A stretch of 5,711 nucleotides of DNA from Clostridiales bacterium UBA8960 (GTDB taxonomy: Bacteria; Bacillota; Clostridia; Peptostreptococcales; Acidaminobacteraceae), in assembly GCA_003482695.1 (NCBI GenBank), contig DMYC01000285.1:1-5711 (forward strand), given 5' to 3'. The notes below the pieces were generated by a model that ran no database searches, was not told where the DNA came from, and saw only the letters and a list, made by a program, of their open reading frames with translations. This document shows positions 5,013-5,711 of this stretch, piece by piece (positions within the stretch are counted from its first letter, which is position 1; the number at the start of each line of letters is the position of its first letter). Both the position numbers and the translations under genes were made by a program.

Positions 5013-5711
5013 CAAAAGCCTCCATTTTTTTTGACTTAAATACAATGGACTCAAACGTTATGCCACAAAGGGCAATAGCGATTAGTCCCGCAAACATACC
5101 CGCGGTGTCCATATACATTCTTCTTTCGTAAATCAGCCACCCCAATCCTGAATGAGAACCCACGATACCGAAAATCATCTCGATGCTCAGTAGTGCACGC
5201 CAACCTCGACTCCATGCAATCTCCAGTCCAACGATCAAATCCGGCAATATGCCTTCCATATAAATGTGTCTCACTCGTGTTTTAAGAGGTATTCTAAAGG
5301 CTTTGATCATTCTCTCATATCGTTTGATTATTCTTTCAAGCGCAAGGGCTGTATTCATCCATAGTGGCCAAATCATCGCATGTATCATGATTAACATCAT
5401 CGCTTCCCTACTTACACCTAACCAAAGCATGACGATGGGAAGAATCGCGATTCCAGGTATGGGACTCGCGATGGTGTTCATAAGTTCAGTGCTGTACCTG
5501 ATGTAGTATGATTTTAGCCCCATAAAAGAAAGCAATAGTGCAAGCACTGCGCTGATAGACATCGCAACAATCACAACGCCGATGCTATAGAGTGCTTTAA
5601 GCGCTAAATCTTCATAAAAGAGCAGCTCGAAAAACCTTCCGAAAACATGCCCCAAACTCGGAAACATCGCCTCTGGAAATCGACCTGAATAAGCGCCCAT
5701 TTGCCACAACA
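4969..5711 (-). CDS. ABC transporter permease, nitrate/sulfonate/taurine (SsuC/TauC) type, 5' partial
   Basis: This is the membrane subunit of a binding-protein-dependent importer. The reading frame is open through the right edge, so the N-terminus, including the first membrane segment, is missing; about 246 residues are visible. Counting from the codon at 5709, the early FPEAMFPSLGHVFGRFFELL resembles the start of the mature SsuC-type core (LPsPxxV). Hydrophobic segments lie near 40-62, 80-98, 102-120, 170-186 and 203-226. The cytoplasmic EAA loop, which docks the ATPase, is seen at about 151-172 (MEGILPDLIVGLEIAWSRGWRA in degenerate form, E at 152 and G at 161). The upstream part and probably a periplasmic or lipoprotein substrate-binding gene lie outside the window. 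Its 3' end overlaps the ATPase gene. Sulfonate import would fit the sulfur operon next door, but this is only context. Confidence 0.88.
   Translation of the reverse strand, partial: LWQMGAYSGRFPEAMFPSLGHVFGRFFELLFYEDLALKALYSIGVVIVAMSISAVLALLLSFMGLKSYYIRYSTELMNTIASPIPGIAILPIVMLWLGVSREAMMLIMIHAMIWPLWMNTALALERIIKRYERMIKAFRIPLKTRVRHIYMEGILPDLIVGLEIAWSRGWRALLSIEMIFGIVGSHSGLGWLIYERRMYMDTAGMFAGLIAIALCGITFESIVFKSKKMEAFVETAHRNQTASKKV
5019..5023 (-). promoter_or_regulatory. Ribosome binding site inside the permease gene, selecting the ATPase TTG start
   Basis: On the minus strand GGAGG lies six bases before TTG at 5012. A neighbouring TTG at 5015 would have only three bases of spacing. The site lies within the 3' end of the permease coding region. 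Confidence 0.65.

Noticed and set aside
4410..5711. ABC importer as part of the sulfur operon
   Set aside because: It is on the opposite strand, convergent and separated by a strong bidirectional terminator. A sulfonate substrate would be a nice fit, but the binding protein and downstream enzymes are outside the window.

Overview
The window looks like chromosome from a low-to-moderate GC, Gram-positive-type anaerobe (Clostridia-like). The basis is strong AGGAGG-type ribosome sites before almost every gene, two TTG starts with well-placed ribosome sites, sigma-A-like promoters, and the family content. The host assignment is an inference. There are no tRNA or rRNA genes, insertion sequences or CRISPR repeats.

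Layout. At the left edge (minus strand) is the first 31 codons of a family 2 glycosyltransferase. Divergent from it is a single-gene unit: an extended -10 promoter, a 72-residue TusA-family sulfur carrier, and a hairpin terminator shared with the convergent LysR regulator gene. The regulator (minus strand, 448-1347) is divergent from a four-gene sulfur operon (1512-4353). The operon order is N-terminal half of a YeeE/YedE (TsuA-type) transporter, a second TusA-family protein, C-terminal half of the same transporter, and a thioredoxin-reductase-like flavoprotein with a cysteine-free thioredoxin-like domain at its C-terminus. A perfect 16-bp hairpin closes the operon. Convergent with it on the minus strand are the ATPase and membrane subunits of a nitrate/sulfonate/taurine-type ABC importer, overlapping by 44 bp; the permease runs off the right edge.

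Working model (inference). YeeE-family transporters import thiosulfate through conserved cysteines, and a TusA-like partner (YeeD/TsuB type) handles the sulfur. Here the transporter is split exactly between its two halves, with the TusA partner encoded between them. The three transporter cysteine motifs are all kept: GRFCFTA and GGCASG in the N-half, and GCNIG in the C-half. The downstream flavoprotein keeps its CxxC pair and could reduce a persulfide or disulfide formed on TusA, giving an import-and-reduce pathway for thiosulfate or another sulfur oxyanion. The LysR protein probably controls the operon through a GTAT-N11-ATAC site in the shared intergenic region. The unusual features of the flavoprotein (no HRRxxxR NADPH motif, an extra CxxC, a Cys-less thioredoxin fold) are the most distinctive part of the window.
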